In this document: piece after piece, positions 17,049 through 28,738 of the stretch
How the letters are laid out: every line of letters begins with the position of its first letter
How positions within the stretch are numbered: the stretch's first letter is position 1
NCBI GenBank assembly: GCA_044226395.1
Contig: JBGAHD010000001.1
Location: 744,001-808,000 of the forward strand
From: JBGAHD01 sp044226395
Lineage (GTDB): Bacteria; Pseudomonadota; Gammaproteobacteria; Xanthomonadales; Ahniellaceae
Direction of reading: 5' to 3'
DNA: 64,000 nt
The notes under the pieces: generated by a model
The model's database searches: none
Told to the model about the DNA's origin: nothing
What the model saw: only the letters and a program-made list of their open reading frames with translations
Program-made: the position numbers and the translations under genes

Positions 17049-19766
17049 TCAGGCGCGCAATCCAGCCAGGGCCGCGCCGAGCTCATCGGCGGACTGATAA
17101 CGCATGGCGGCATCGCGCTCGATGCAGCGCAGGATGATGGCCTCTAGCGCGGACGGCATCTCCGCCCAATACTGCGAGGGTTTCACCGGCGCTTGCTGCA
17201 TCTGGGCGATGTAGATTTCCATGGTGTTGCCGCCGGTGAAGGGCAACTTGCCGCAGAACATCTCGCACAGCAGCACGCCCGACGAATAGATGTCGGCGCG
17301 ATGATCGACTTCCTCGCCCGCCAACTGCTCGGGCGCGGAATACGCCGGCGTGCCGACAAACATGCCGGGCTGGGTCTGGCCGGGTTCGGAGCGACGGATC
17401 GGCCGCGCGATGCCGAAGTCCATCAGCTTGGCATTGCCGCTGGCTTCCAGGATCAGGTTCTCGGGCTTGATGTCGCGATGGAGCACGCCGACCTCGTGCG
17501 CCGCGTGCAGGCCCGACACCAATTGCCGCGCGATGCGCAGCGCCGCCGAGTACGGAATGCGTCCGGCCTGCCGCAGCAGATAGCGCAAGGTCATGCCGCG
17601 TACGTACTCCATCGAGATGTAGGGCAGCCCGCCGACTTCGCCGAAGTCGAAAGTGCGCAGCACATTGGGATGGGTGATCTTGCGCGCGAGCTTGATCTCG
17701 CTCTTGAGCCGTTCCAGATGCTCGTGATCGACCAGGGCGCTGGCCTTGAGCATCTTCAGCGCGACCACGTCGTCGAGTTCCAGATCGCGCGCCTTGTACA
17801 CCACGCCCATGCCGCCGGAGCCGAGCACAGACAGAATCTCGTAGCGTCCGCCCAGGCGCGCGCCGGGCTTGAGCGACATGGCCGACGCGGCCGCGGCGCT
17901 GCGCGGCGTGAACACTTCGCGCGTGGCCGTGCTCGAGTCCGCCGGCATCGGCGTGGGCGCGCGGGTGTCGATGGCGCGCGGCTCGACCGCGGGCACGCGC
18001 GCGAGCGTGGCGATGTCCAAACCATAGAACGGCTTCGCGCTGACCGCGCCCTGCACCACCGGCACCGCTTCGGGCGCGAGCAAGGTCTTGGCGCTTTCGC
18101 CCAGGCCGCGCGGCAACATCACGCGACCGGGCGCGGCCTCGCCGAGCAAACGCTCGAGCTGGAAGCTCGCCGGACCAACCGCGGTTTGCGCGGCGACGGC
18201 ATCGGTATTCACCGTGCCATGCACGATGTCGCCTTCGATCATCGCGGCGGCGACTTGCGGATCGGCCGCGAGCACATCACGCGCCGCATTGAGCGCGCAC
18301 GCGAAGCGATCGGCGCCGCTGAAGCCCAGCACCGAACGCGTGCCGCCACCGGCGACCAAGCGACCGCCGAAGCGACGACCCGAATCGATCACGCTCGTCG
18401 CGCGCTCGGCCAATTCGGCCAGGGCCTCGTCGGCGCCACGCGCTTGCAGGGGGCGCGCGAACTCGCGCAGATCCAGACCCAGCAACAACAGACTCTCGCG
18501 ACGCGGCGGCGTGGCCGCGCTCACCGGCGCGGCTTGCGCCTGCTGCGTGACGAAGCTCGGCACTTCGCGGTCCTGACCGGGATCCGGCAGGAAGCGCGAG
18601 AGATTGGTGACATAGCCCTCGATGTCGCTCTTCTCGCGCAGATCCGACAGCAATTGATTGAACGACTTGCCCAGTTGCGCCAGCTCATCGCGACCGGGCA
18701 CCTCGATGCGCGTCTGATAACTGCCGCCGGCCGCGTCCTGCGCGGCCTTGGCCATCTGCTTGAGCGGCCGCAAGGTGATCTTGGCCAGCAGGAACGACAG
18801 CGGCAGCGCGATCAACAGCGAGACCAGGCCCGTGAGTCCGACCAAATTGAGAATGCGCCGATAGCCCGCGCTCGCGAAATCCGATGAGGTGAAGCGCAGC
18901 GCCGACCCCAAGGTCGCGCCACCGGCAGCATCGACGGGCGCGAGTTCGCCGATCCACTGCTGCCCCTGGAAATTGAGCGTGACGCGATCCATCGGCGTGC
19001 CCGCGCGCACGGCATCGGCGACGCCACTGGCGGCGAGCGCCTCGCTCAAGGCATCGCGCGACGCCGCTTCGAGCGACGTCGCCGAGACCACCACGCGATC
19101 TTTTTCCGGCAACAGATAGGCGATGTCGGCGCCGCTGGCCTTGCCCACGCGCGTGCCGAGTTCATCGTCGACTTCGAGCGCGACCAGCAAAAACCCGACC
19201 AGATCCTGATCTTCCGCCAGCGGCCACAACGCGGCCTGATAGAGCTTGTCGTTCAAGCGCCAGTAGCCGCTGATGGGCTTGTCCTCGGAAAGCGCCGAGG
19301 CAATGAAGGGATCTTCCGCGAGCGACTGCTCGAAGCCCTCGGTCTCATCGCTGCGCGCCAGCACTTTGCCGACCGGATCGAGCACCATGCCGATGTCGAA
19401 GCCGAAGGACTCTTGCCGTTCCTTGACCAGATCCCCAATCGAGGTCGAGTCGAGCACGACGTCATCGCCCAGACCCAGGCCACCGCCTTGCGCGTCGGAC
19501 ACGTATTTGACGAAGCTCGGGTCGGCGGCGATCAACTGCACCTTGAGCTGCACTTCTTCGAGGCGCCGCTGCGTGAATTCGCTCTGCACCGCCGAGCTGG
19601 TGCGCAAGGCACCGGCGACAGCCTGTTCGGCGATCTTGTCACCCTGCGTGTAGGTCACCGCGATCGCGGCGCCAATCGCGAGCACGATCAACACGGCGAA
19701 CAGGGCGAAGATCGATGTCGCCAGCGGCAGGCGAAAGCCGCCGCGCGTTTCAGTAGGCGCCGGCAT
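17049..19766 (-). CDS. Membrane Ser/Thr protein kinase with HAMP and cyclase-like domains
   Basis: A 905-residue protein: TM helix (about 18-39), periplasmic sensor (40-305), second TM (306-328), HAMP (329-381), a region resembling class III nucleotide cyclases (about 424-570), then a C-terminal Hanks kinase (641-900). The kinase is intact: GSGGMG at 649-654, Lys671, HRD 763-765, DFG 783-785 and APE 811-813. The cyclase-like part keeps Asp432, but the second metal Asp appears to be Gly, so it is probably non-catalytic. The ATG at 19766 has GAGGT upstream; a GTG six bases earlier lacks one. It overlaps the cupredoxin gene by 17 bp. Confidence 0.9.
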   Translation of the reverse strand: MPAPTETRGGFRLPLATSIFALFAVLIVLAIGAAIAVTYTQGDKIAEQAVAGALRTSSAVQSEFTQRRLEEVQLKVQLIAADPSFVKYVSDAQGGGLGLGDDVVLDSTSIGDLVKERQESFGFDIGMVLDPVGKVLARSDETEGFEQSLAEDPFIASALSEDKPISGYWRLNDKLYQAALWPLAEDQDLVGFLLVALEVDDELGTRVGKASGADIAYLLPEKDRVVVSATSLEAASRDALSEALAASGVADAVRAGTPMDRVTLNFQGQQWIGELAPVDAAGGATLGSALRFTSSDFASAGYRRILNLVGLTGLVSLLIALPLSFLLAKITLRPLKQMAKAAQDAAGGSYQTRIEVPGRDELAQLGKSFNQLLSDLREKSDIEGYVTNLSRFLPDPGQDREVPSFVTQQAQAAPVSAATPPRRESLLLLGLDLREFARPLQARGADEALAELAERATSVIDSGRRFGGRLVAGGGTRSVLGFSGADRFACALNAARDVLAADPQVAAAMIEGDIVHGTVNTDAVAAQTAVGPASFQLERLLGEAAPGRVMLPRGLGESAKTLLAPEAVPVVQGAVSAKPFYGLDIATLARVPAVEPRAIDTRAPTPMPADSSTATREVFTPRSAAAASAMSLKPGARLGGRYEILSVLGSGGMGVVYKARDLELDDVVALKMLKASALVDHEHLERLKSEIKLARKITHPNVLRTFDFGEVGGLPYISMEYVRGMTLRYLLRQAGRIPYSAALRIARQLVSGLHAAHEVGVLHRDIKPENLILEASGNAKLMDFGIARPIRRSEPGQTQPGMFVGTPAYSAPEQLAGEEVDHRADIYSSGVLLCEMFCGKLPFTGGNTMEIYIAQMQQAPVKPSQYWAEMPSALEAIILRCIERDAAMRYQSADELGAALAGLRA

Positions 19767-20421
19767 TGCCACCTCGTTCGTAAGGCTTGCCGAATTTGTT
19801 CATGTGCGGCGGCACTTTGCGTTTGTCCAAATCCATGCGCAGGTTCAAATCACCGGCCTTGCCGGTGTTGACCGTCACGCGCAGCGGCTGGCCGCGATCA
19901 TGGTAGACCACCAGTTCGCCGTCGGCGTGCTCGGGCAGGCCCTTGAGCTCGAAGCGACCCACCGCGTCGGTGCGGGTGAAGAATGGCGTGTCCAGCACCA
20001 GGATGTAGCCGAACATCGCGTGATGAACATTGCAGTACACCTTCACCAGCCCCGCTTGATTGAAGGTGTGCAGCGCGCCAGTCCCCGTGGCGTACAGGCC
20101 GGCGTCGAAGGCATTGTTGGGCGAGGTCGAGAACACGTTGTGCAGGATCGGATCCTCGTTGGGAAACCGCACCGAGCTGCCCGCGGAAATCGCCAGAATG
20201 CGTGGCAGGAACTGCTTGCGCCGCGTGGTCATGGTCGCCGGCTCCGTCGGCGGCGTGAACGCCACCGGCGCGCGCGGCCGGAAATAGATCACCGCCTCGG
20301 CCGACTCGCCCGCGCGCAGCGGCTGACCGCCCGAAATCAGGCTCAGACTGCCCTTGAGTTCCGCCGCCGATGCGGCGACGCAAAAACACGCCGACAGCAA
20401 GGCCAGACACCACCGTTTCAT
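19750..20421 (-). CDS. Secreted cupredoxin-like protein (methylamine-utilisation type)
   Basis: A 223-residue exported protein with a signal peptide cleaved after 'VAASA' (about residue 19). The cupredoxin core carries a plausible type-1 copper set: His94 ('ILHNVFS'), Cys130 and His133 or His134 ('VYCNVHHAM'), and Met136. The rest resembles a beta-sandwich that would sit after the copper domain. AGGGGA precedes the ATG. The 3' end overlaps the kinase gene, so the two are co-expressed. A periplasmic copper protein feeding the kinase sensor is an inference from this overlap. Confidence 0.85.
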   Translation of the reverse strand: MKRWCLALLSACFCVAASAAELKGSLSLISGGQPLRAGESAEAVIYFRPRAPVAFTPPTEPATMTTRRKQFLPRILAISAGSSVRFPNEDPILHNVFSTSPNNAFDAGLYATGTGALHTFNQAGLVKVYCNVHHAMFGYILVLDTPFFTRTDAVGRFELKGLPEHADGELVVYHDRGQPLRVTVNTGKAGDLNLRMDLDKRKVPPHMNKFGKPYERGGNAGAY

Positions 20422-20560
20422 CGCTTCCCCTTTCGCGCGCGCGCGCCTTGACCGATCATACCCGCCGAAGTCCCGGCCGCCAGCCCCACTCGCGGGGGTG
20501 GCCAACACTGACCGAGGTCAGTACGAGTCGGGCGCGTTCCCTGGATGAGGATTGGACCGC

Positions 20561-20836
20561 ATGCCCTCGATCGATATTTCGCGCGCGCACGACAAACCGC
20601 TGGCCGAGGCCCGCAAGTCGGTCGAGCGCCTGGCCAAGCAGATCGCCAAGCGCTTCGACGTGGAATATGCCTGGGAAGGCGATGTCCTGATCTTCGAGCG
20701 CAGCGGCGTCAGCGGCGAGATCTCGGTGAGCAAGGGCAAGGTGCGGGTCAAGGCCCAGTTGGGCTTTCTGCTCATGGCCATCCAGCCCGCGGTCGAGCGC
20801 GAGATCCACAAGCAACTGGAAGACGAATTCGGCTGA
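20561..20836 (+). CDS. Polyhydroxyalkanoic acid system-type small protein
   Basis: A 91-residue protein (MPSIDISRAHDKPLAEARKS...) matching the PHA_gran_rgn pattern: an N-terminal 'I.I.r.H.l...eAr...e.la..l...f' motif, a strand pair 'YAWEGDVLIFERSGVSGEI' and an amphipathic C-terminal helix. The family is named from PHA granule loci, but members also occur where PHA is not made; function is unknown. The ATG at 20561 is preferred over an in-frame TTG at 20552. It converges on the hybrid kinase gene with 7 bp between. Confidence 0.8.
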   Translation: MPSIDISRAHDKPLAEARKSVERLAKQIAKRFDVEYAWEGDVLIFERSGVSGEISVSKGKVRVKAQLGFLLMAIQPAVEREIHKQLEDEFG

Positions 20837-20843
20837 GGCCCGA

Positions 20844-23669
<2,826 letters not shown>

Positions 23670-23818
23670 GCGTGGCGGGCGCCGCCCCCTCGTGAATCGG
23701 GCGAAGCCAGTTTCGCCCTCGAATGGTCGACGTCGCTGCAAGGTGTGTTCCGGCGCGCCAATCCGCCGTTGCGCGGGCGCGCCGGGCGCGGGCGCCAAGG
23801 CCCCGACCCGTGTCAGCG

Positions 23819-23901
23819 GATTGACGGCGTCGGCACGGAAAGCCGATTCAAGCGATTGACGGCGTCATCACGAAAGGCGCGTTCGGCCGAGTACAGGCAT
23901 C
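23819..23901. repeat. Short imperfect direct repeats between hybrid kinase and FFLEELY gene
   Basis: GATTGACGGCGTC occurs at 23819-23831 and again at 23854-23866. Each copy is followed by a version of GCACGGAAAG, and a third copy of that tail lies near 23900 at the end of the FFLEELY gene. The 230-bp gap holds no other feature I can support. The repeats look like decayed duplications rather than a protein site. Confidence 0.4.
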
Positions 23902-24706
23902 AGCACGGAAAGAAGGTGGGGAAATCCGGGCCGAAGGGCGCGGGCTCGCCGCGCGCCAAGGCGCGCAAGGCCGCGCGTTCGCGCGTGTCGATGGTGCGCA
24001 GAAAATCGCCCGCGCCGCCGAGCGCGCGAAACGCCGACATGCCGCGTTCCAGGAACGCCTGCAATTGCCCCAGCCCCGCCTTGCCCGCCGGGCCGCGCGC
24101 CAGGCGCAGGACGGTGTACACCAGTGGCATGCGCACGACGCGATCGAGTTCCTTGCCGACCGAGGCCAGCAGATCGAGTTGACGCTCGCGGTCGCGCGCG
24201 CGACCAACTTCGGCGTAGGCGCGCGCATAGTCGCGCACGCGCAAGGTCGATGTCGGCTTGGGGATTTGCGCGCGCAGCGCCTCGGCCATGGCCAGATCGA
24301 GGTCGAGACTCAAGCGATCGAGTTCCAAGGCGCCGTTGACCGTGTCGAGCACGGCATCGGGCAGCCAGCGACGCATGGTCGGCAACATGCGCAGCACGTC
24401 GCGATCGCGCCAGCTCACGTCCTCGTCGCCATACATCTCGGCCAGGAAGAACTGCGCGGCCGCCGCCGTGCGCGGGCTGATCAGCAAGTCGGCGAAGGTT
24501 TCGGCCAGACGATGGCTCTGCCAGCGCTGCAATGGCTTGAGCCAGCGCGGCTCGCCGCCGGGCGCGGCCAGCGACTCGCGCATGGCGCGCAGGCCCTGCA
24601 CCGTGTCTTCCAGTCGTTGGGCGGCTTGGCTCAAGCCAGTCTCCGGCGTCGTGCGCCACGGGGGAATCGTGAATATTCTAAACAACTCGCTTGGCGGCCG
24701 GATCAT
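23900..24706 (-). CDS. FFLEELY-motif conserved protein
   Basis: A 268-residue, mostly helical protein without signal or membrane segment. It contains 'AAQFFLAEMYGDEDVSWRD', a variant of the FFLEELY motif that names a family widespread in Lysobacterales, and the usual following 'RDVLRMLPTMRRWLP' and 'ALELDRLSLDLDLAMAEAL'. No biochemical role is known to me. The start is uncertain: 24706 is the first family-compatible ATG but lacks a ribosome site, and a shorter protein starting near 'LSQAAQRLEDT' would also fit. It is divergent from the patatin gene. Confidence 0.75.
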   Translation of the reverse strand: MIRPPSELFRIFTIPPWRTTPETGLSQAAQRLEDTVQGLRAMRESLAAPGGEPRWLKPLQRWQSHRLAETFADLLISPRTAAAAQFFLAEMYGDEDVSWRDRDVLRMLPTMRRWLPDAVLDTVNGALELDRLSLDLDLAMAEALRAQIPKPTSTLRVRDYARAYAEVGRARDRERQLDLLASVGKELDRVVRMPLVYTVLRLARGPAGKAGLGQLQAFLERGMSAFRALGGAGDFLRTIDTRERAALRALARGEPAPFGPDFPTFFPC

Positions 24707-24833
24707 GCGCGCCGCGCACGGCCACGCGCGGCCCCGCGACAGCGAGGCGCGCGGTCGCGAATCGACCACCCCTATGCAAGTGGGGTCCGGCCGTTACAAT
24801 CCAACGCTGTCACCTCTGGCCAACGTTCGTCGC

Positions 24834-26087
24834 ATGCTCGTCCTTCAACCTGCGCCGCGCCGCCCCAAGCGGACGCGTGGCTCGTCATCCCGGATCGGCC
24901 TGGCCATCGCCGGCGGCGGTCCCATCGGTGGCATGTACGAACTCGGCGCCCTGCGCGCGCTGGACGAGGCGCTCGACGGCATCAAGCTCACGCATCTCGA
25001 TGTCTATGTCGGCGTCAGCTCCGGCGCCTTTCTCGCCGCGTCGCTGGCCAATGGCATCAGCACCGAGGAGATGTGTCACATCTTCCTCAGTGGCGAAAGC
25101 GGCGCGGTGAAGTTCCGGCCCGAGACCTTCCTGCGTCCCGCCGTGTTCGAATATCTGCGGCGCGTGAGCGGGATTCCGCGTCTGTTCCTGACGTGGCTGG
25201 GCGACATGGCGCGTCACCCCTTCGACGCGAGCTGGAGCGACATGCTCGGTCGGCTGGGCAGCCTCATTCCCACGGGCATGTTCGACAACGACGCGATCGA
25301 GCGCTTTCTGCGCGACGTGTTCGAAACCCATGGCCGCACCAATGATTTTCGCAAGCTCAGCCGCAAGCTCTACGTGGTCGCGGTCGAGCTCGACACCGGC
25401 GCCACGGTTCGCTTTGGCGCCGAAGGCTTCGATCACTTGCCGATCTCGCGCGCGGTGCAGGCCAGCGCCGCCCTGCCCGGTTTGTATCCACCGGTGGAGA
25501 TCGACGGCAAGTTTTACGTCGACGGCGCCCTGCGCCGCACCTTGCATGCCTCGGTCGCCATGGACGAAGGCGCGGACCTGGTGCTCGGCCTCAATCCGCT
25601 CGTGCCCTTCGACGCCGGGCTGGCCGCCGCGCGCGGCCGCAAGGTGCCCGAGAATCTGATCGACGGCGGCCTGCCCGTGGTGTTGTCGCAGACGTTTCGC
25701 ACCATCTTGAAGTCGCGCATGCAGGTGGGCCTGGACAAGTACAAGGCCCAGTACGAGGACACCGATCTCGTGCTGTTCGAGCCCAATGCCGACGACGCCG
25801 AGATGTTCTTCACCAATATCTTCAGCTACACCAGCCGCTTCGAGCTGACCGAGCACGCCTATCGCGCCACGCTCGACGATCTGCGCGCGCGCCGCGCCGA
25901 ACTCGAACCCCTGCTCAAGCGTCACGGCATTCGCCTGCGCGACGAGGTGCTGGCCGATCCAAGTCGTGGCCTGATGGCGAGCCTCGGCATTCAACCCGCG
26001 CGCATGTCGCGACCGACGGCGAAACTGCGCCGCGCGCTCGACGATTTGGAAGTCGCGATCGAAACGCGCGGCAAGCGCAAGCGCTGA
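24834..26087 (+). CDS. Patatin-like phospholipase
   Basis: A 417-residue serine lipase/esterase. The oxyanion-hole stretch 'AIAGGGPIGGMYELG' (about 25-38) is followed by the nucleophile elbow GVSSG with Ser62, and the dyad Asp230 in 'FYVDGALR'. All family residues are intact, so acyl-hydrolase activity on glycerolipids is likely. No signal peptide is evident, implying a cytoplasmic or granule-side role. It sits at the edge of the wax ester/phasin neighbourhood and could mobilise stored lipid, which is inference. The start at 24834 lacks a strong ribosome site; 24774 is an alternative. Confidence 0.9.
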   Translation: MLVLQPAPRRPKRTRGSSSRIGLAIAGGGPIGGMYELGALRALDEALDGIKLTHLDVYVGVSSGAFLAASLANGISTEEMCHIFLSGESGAVKFRPETFLRPAVFEYLRRVSGIPRLFLTWLGDMARHPFDASWSDMLGRLGSLIPTGMFDNDAIERFLRDVFETHGRTNDFRKLSRKLYVVAVELDTGATVRFGAEGFDHLPISRAVQASAALPGLYPPVEIDGKFYVDGALRRTLHASVAMDEGADLVLGLNPLVPFDAGLAAARGRKVPENLIDGGLPVVLSQTFRTILKSRMQVGLDKYKAQYEDTDLVLFEPNADDAEMFFTNIFSYTSRFELTEHAYRATLDDLRARRAELEPLLKRHGIRLRDEVLADPSRGLMASLGIQPARMSRPTAKLRRALDDLEVAIETRGKRKR

Positions 26088-26098
26088 TCGCGACCCGC

Positions 26099-26121
26099 GC
26101 GCGCGAAACGCGCGCTTTTTT
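26099..26121 (+). terminator. Intrinsic terminator after the patatin gene
   Basis: A perfect 7-bp stem (GCGCGCG, loop AAA, CGCGCGC) is followed directly by six T residues. It lies 11 bp after the patatin stop and separates that transcript from the phasin gene. Confidence 0.85.
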
Positions 26122-26210
26122 CGCGCTTGCTTAGTGTGTTCGCTCTATTGCGCGACAACAGAATTCGCCGCAATCGCCGCGCAGGCGCTCATCACACGTG
26201 GAGGGATGCA

Positions 26211-26711
26211 ATGAACAAACCCAAGCTCAAGAAGAAGGCCTCGGCTGGCGCTTCGGCCGATCGTCCGAAGTCGCTGATGGAATCCGCGCAACAGATCTGG
26301 ATGGCCGGCATGGGCGCCTTCGGTCGCGCGCAGGAAGAAGGCGGCAAGTTGTTCGAAACCCTCGTGCGCGAGGGCATGTCGCTGGAACAAAAGACCCGTC
26401 GTTTCGCCACCGGCAAGGTCGACGAAGCGCGCGACGCGGTGGAAACCACCGTCTCGCAGGTCAAGGAACGCGCCGCCGACACCTGGGAGCGCCTGGAATC
26501 GGTGTTCGAAACCCGCGTCTCGCGCGCGCTCGGCAAGCTCGGCGTGCCCGGCCGCGATGAAATGCAGGCCCTGCTCGACCGCGTCGACGAACTCAACCGC
26601 GCCGTGCGCAAGTTGAACGGCGAAGCCGCGCCCAAGGCCAGCAAGCGCGCCGCCGGCAAGACCGGCGCCGCCAAGAAGACCACGCGTCGCGCCGCCAAGC
26701 CGCGCGCCTGA
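26211..26711 (+). CDS. Phasin family protein
   Basis: A 166-residue amphipathic helical protein of the PhaI/PhaF-like phasin family. The core 'ESAQQIWMAGMGAFGRAQEEGG' with 'LFETLVREG' is diagnostic, and a helical stretch continues through 'LGKLGVPGRDEMQALLDRVDELN'. The C-terminus is a Lys/Ala/Arg tail like histone H1, which in PhaF-type phasins binds DNA and helps share granules between daughter cells. GGAGGG precedes the ATG. No PHA synthase gene is in the window, and wax ester genes are close, so the coated particle may be a neutral-lipid body. Confidence 0.9.
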   Translation: MNKPKLKKKASAGASADRPKSLMESAQQIWMAGMGAFGRAQEEGGKLFETLVREGMSLEQKTRRFATGKVDEARDAVETTVSQVKERAADTWERLESVFETRVSRALGKLGVPGRDEMQALLDRVDELNRAVRKLNGEAAPKASKRAAGKTGAAKKTTRRAAKPRA

Positions 26712-26719
26712 CGCCACCT

Positions 26720-26750
26720 CGCCGGGCACCCCACGCCCGGCGCGTTTTTT
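26720..26750 (+). terminator. Intrinsic terminator after phasin gene
   Basis: An 8-bp stem (CGCCGGGC, 7-nt loop, GCCCGGCG) is followed by CG and six T residues, directly after the phasin stop. Confidence 0.9.
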
Positions 26751-26751
26751 A

Positions 26752-26806
26752 GCCCGCCAACCACGAACATTGCCGCAGAACCCTCCCCTACGGCCGGTTG
26801 GCGGGC
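26752..26806. repeat. Long inverted repeat, 11-bp arms
   Basis: GCCCGCCAACC at 26752-26762 and its exact complement at 26796-26806 are separated by 33 bp. On the plus strand the second arm is followed by TTCTTC, so it could back up the preceding terminator; on the minus strand no U-run follows. The remaining gap to 26970 shows nothing else I can support. Confidence 0.6.
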
Positions 26807-26970
26807 TTCTTCATCGTGACACCGCCTCTTCGCCGATCGGGTCAACTCGCCCGATCGCGCATTGAAGATCGAAGCGGTGTAAAAGCGAACGACGATCGCG
26901 AGTTCCTCGATATCGGTCGAGAACTTGGCGACGACGCATCTTCGGCGTCACGACGCGATCAAGGCCAGCC

Positions 26971-28710
26971 TTAGGGCGTAACGGCGAGACACGCCCGCGT
27001 GATCCGCTCCGGGTCCTCGCAGGCCTTGCGCCAGGCCTCGGGCCACACGCGCGCGCCCGATTCCACTTGCATCAACGCGCGTCGATAGCGCGCGAGTTCA
27101 TCGCCCGCGATGCGCTCGGTCGCCGCCTGCGCGCGCGTGACGCGCGTGGCTTCGCCCACCGCTTCGCGCCAAGCCGCGGGCGCGCGCGGATGCGTATCGA
27201 GTTGCCGCTGCGCGTGCTCGACCCAGCGCAGCAACATGGTGTGTCTGAAGCGCGCGATCTCGGCCGCGAGTTCGTAGTCACGCGCGCACGCCAGCGCGCC
27301 ACACAAGGCGCCGATCGCGCGCAGGCGACGTTCGCGATCCTCGCCGCGTAACGCCGCGCCGGCTTCGCCGAACAGATGCGCGAGAAAGGCATTGCGATCG
27401 ACCGGCAGAGGCTGTCGCAAGGCCTCGGCGCGTTCGCGCGGCCGCAAGTCCAGGTGCCCGAGCATGGCTGGCACGTGCGCGAACAACACCGGCCCCGCGA
27501 TCGCGCGCGTCAGCATCAGAAAATACGTGTCATCGACGCGACCCCATGTGCCGGCGAACGGCAGCAGGCCCGCATCGTCGAGCAGCAAGGGCGTGTAGAC
27601 CGCATGCACGGTCAGGCGCGGATGGCGATAGGCATGCCAGACGCGATCGGCCTGCAAGCGACCGTGATGAAACGGCTCGCGCCAGAGACTGCGCAGACTC
27701 GACGCCTCGCCGGTGATGGCGTACGCGCTGGTGTTCAACGCCAAGCCACCGTACAGCCCCGGCACGACGCCGATCACGCGCGCGCCCGCGACCATGCCCA
27801 GCAGATCGCGCGGCGAGCGATCGACCAAAGTCTCCTGACGCCATCCATCGCGCGCGATCAACTCACCGGCCTCGCCGCGCAGCCATTGGCCCAGGGCTTC
27901 GTAAGGATCACCAGGGACGACGGCGGCGCGCGCGTACCCGTCATCATCGAAGAACTCGATCTCGGCTTCGCTGTGATCGATCAGATCCAGCGAGCGCGCG
28001 GCGCCTGTCGGCAAGCGCAAGGGGAAGCTCGTGTCGTCATCGAGTATCGACAGGCAACCGCCCGCGCCGCGCAGAATCGCCCAGTTCCAGGTGCGCGAAC
28101 CAGTGATCGCGGAAGGACACTCCGGGTCGAGCAACTCGGCCAAAGCCGCGCGATCGTCGCGCGCGCACAAGGCATCGATGGCGGCGGCGCGCTGTTCGGG
28201 TCCGAGGTAATGCACGGCGTCGCCACTCGCGGCGACATGCGCGCGCACCTCGTCGAGCGTCGCGCGCGCGCGCTCGGGCGAACGCGTGTCATCGACCACG
28301 AGCAACCGTCGCGGCCGCGCGCCATCTCGACGCGCGTTCGCCCACGAGCTCAACAATCGTCGCAAGCCCTCGGGCCGCTCGTACGCACGCACCACCAGCC
28401 ACGGATCAACGCCCGCGCCGACCGGCGCCGAGCGCGCGCCATCGCGATAGTCGAAGAACCAGCGCGGCTCGACCAGCAAGCCATCGATCACGAAGCGATC
28501 GAGCAAGGCCGCCGCGCGATGCGCGTCCATGCCGTGTTGACGCAAGCGCGCCACGTGCTGATCGCGCGTGGCGAAGTGCTCGCACGCGGCCAGGGCCAGG
28601 CCTTCCTCGCGCGTCAGGCTGGCGCGCGCGCCATCATCCCAGCGGCGCCAGCTCAGCCGGCCCGGCGCCTCGGGCAGGAACTCGCCGGGCATGGCGGCCC
28701 ACAACGACAT
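26971..28710 (-). CDS. Glycosyltransferase-like protein of unknown substrate
   Basis: A 579-residue cytoplasmic protein. Residues about 30-80 ('LTREEGLALAACEHFA...RLRQHG...LLDRFVIDGLLVE') read like a small winged-helix or peptide-recognition module. Residues about 100-400 look like a GT-A fold: 'WLVVRAYERPEGLRRLL' strand-helix, 'RRLLVVDDT', then the DxD-type motif in 'CLSILDDDTSFPLRLP' and a later 'GRVDDTYFLMLTRA' acceptor-side segment. The last 150 residues are helical. I do not recognise the family exactly, and sugar and acceptor are unknown. It lies 28 bp after the fatty acyl reductase gene on the same strand. Confidence 0.55.
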   Translation of the reverse strand: MSLWAAMPGEFLPEAPGRLSWRRWDDGARASLTREEGLALAACEHFATRDQHVARLRQHGMDAHRAAALLDRFVIDGLLVEPRWFFDYRDGARSAPVGAGVDPWLVVRAYERPEGLRRLLSSWANARRDGARPRRLLVVDDTRSPERARATLDEVRAHVAASGDAVHYLGPEQRAAAIDALCARDDRAALAELLDPECPSAITGSRTWNWAILRGAGGCLSILDDDTSFPLRLPTGAARSLDLIDHSEAEIEFFDDDGYARAAVVPGDPYEALGQWLRGEAGELIARDGWRQETLVDRSPRDLLGMVAGARVIGVVPGLYGGLALNTSAYAITGEASSLRSLWREPFHHGRLQADRVWHAYRHPRLTVHAVYTPLLLDDAGLLPFAGTWGRVDDTYFLMLTRAIAGPVLFAHVPAMLGHLDLRPRERAEALRQPLPVDRNAFLAHLFGEAGAALRGEDRERRLRAIGALCGALACARDYELAAEIARFRHTMLLRWVEHAQRQLDTHPRAPAAWREAVGEATRVTRAQAATERIAGDELARYRRALMQVESGARVWPEAWRKACEDPERITRACLAVTP

Positions 28711-28738
28711 GCGCGCGCCGCCAGCCGCCCGCGCGCGC

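Noticed and set aside
23670..23899. Small gene or non-coding RNA between hybrid kinase and FFLEELY gene
   Set aside because: Only short imperfect direct repeats are visible; no start, ribosome site or terminator pattern supports a gene.
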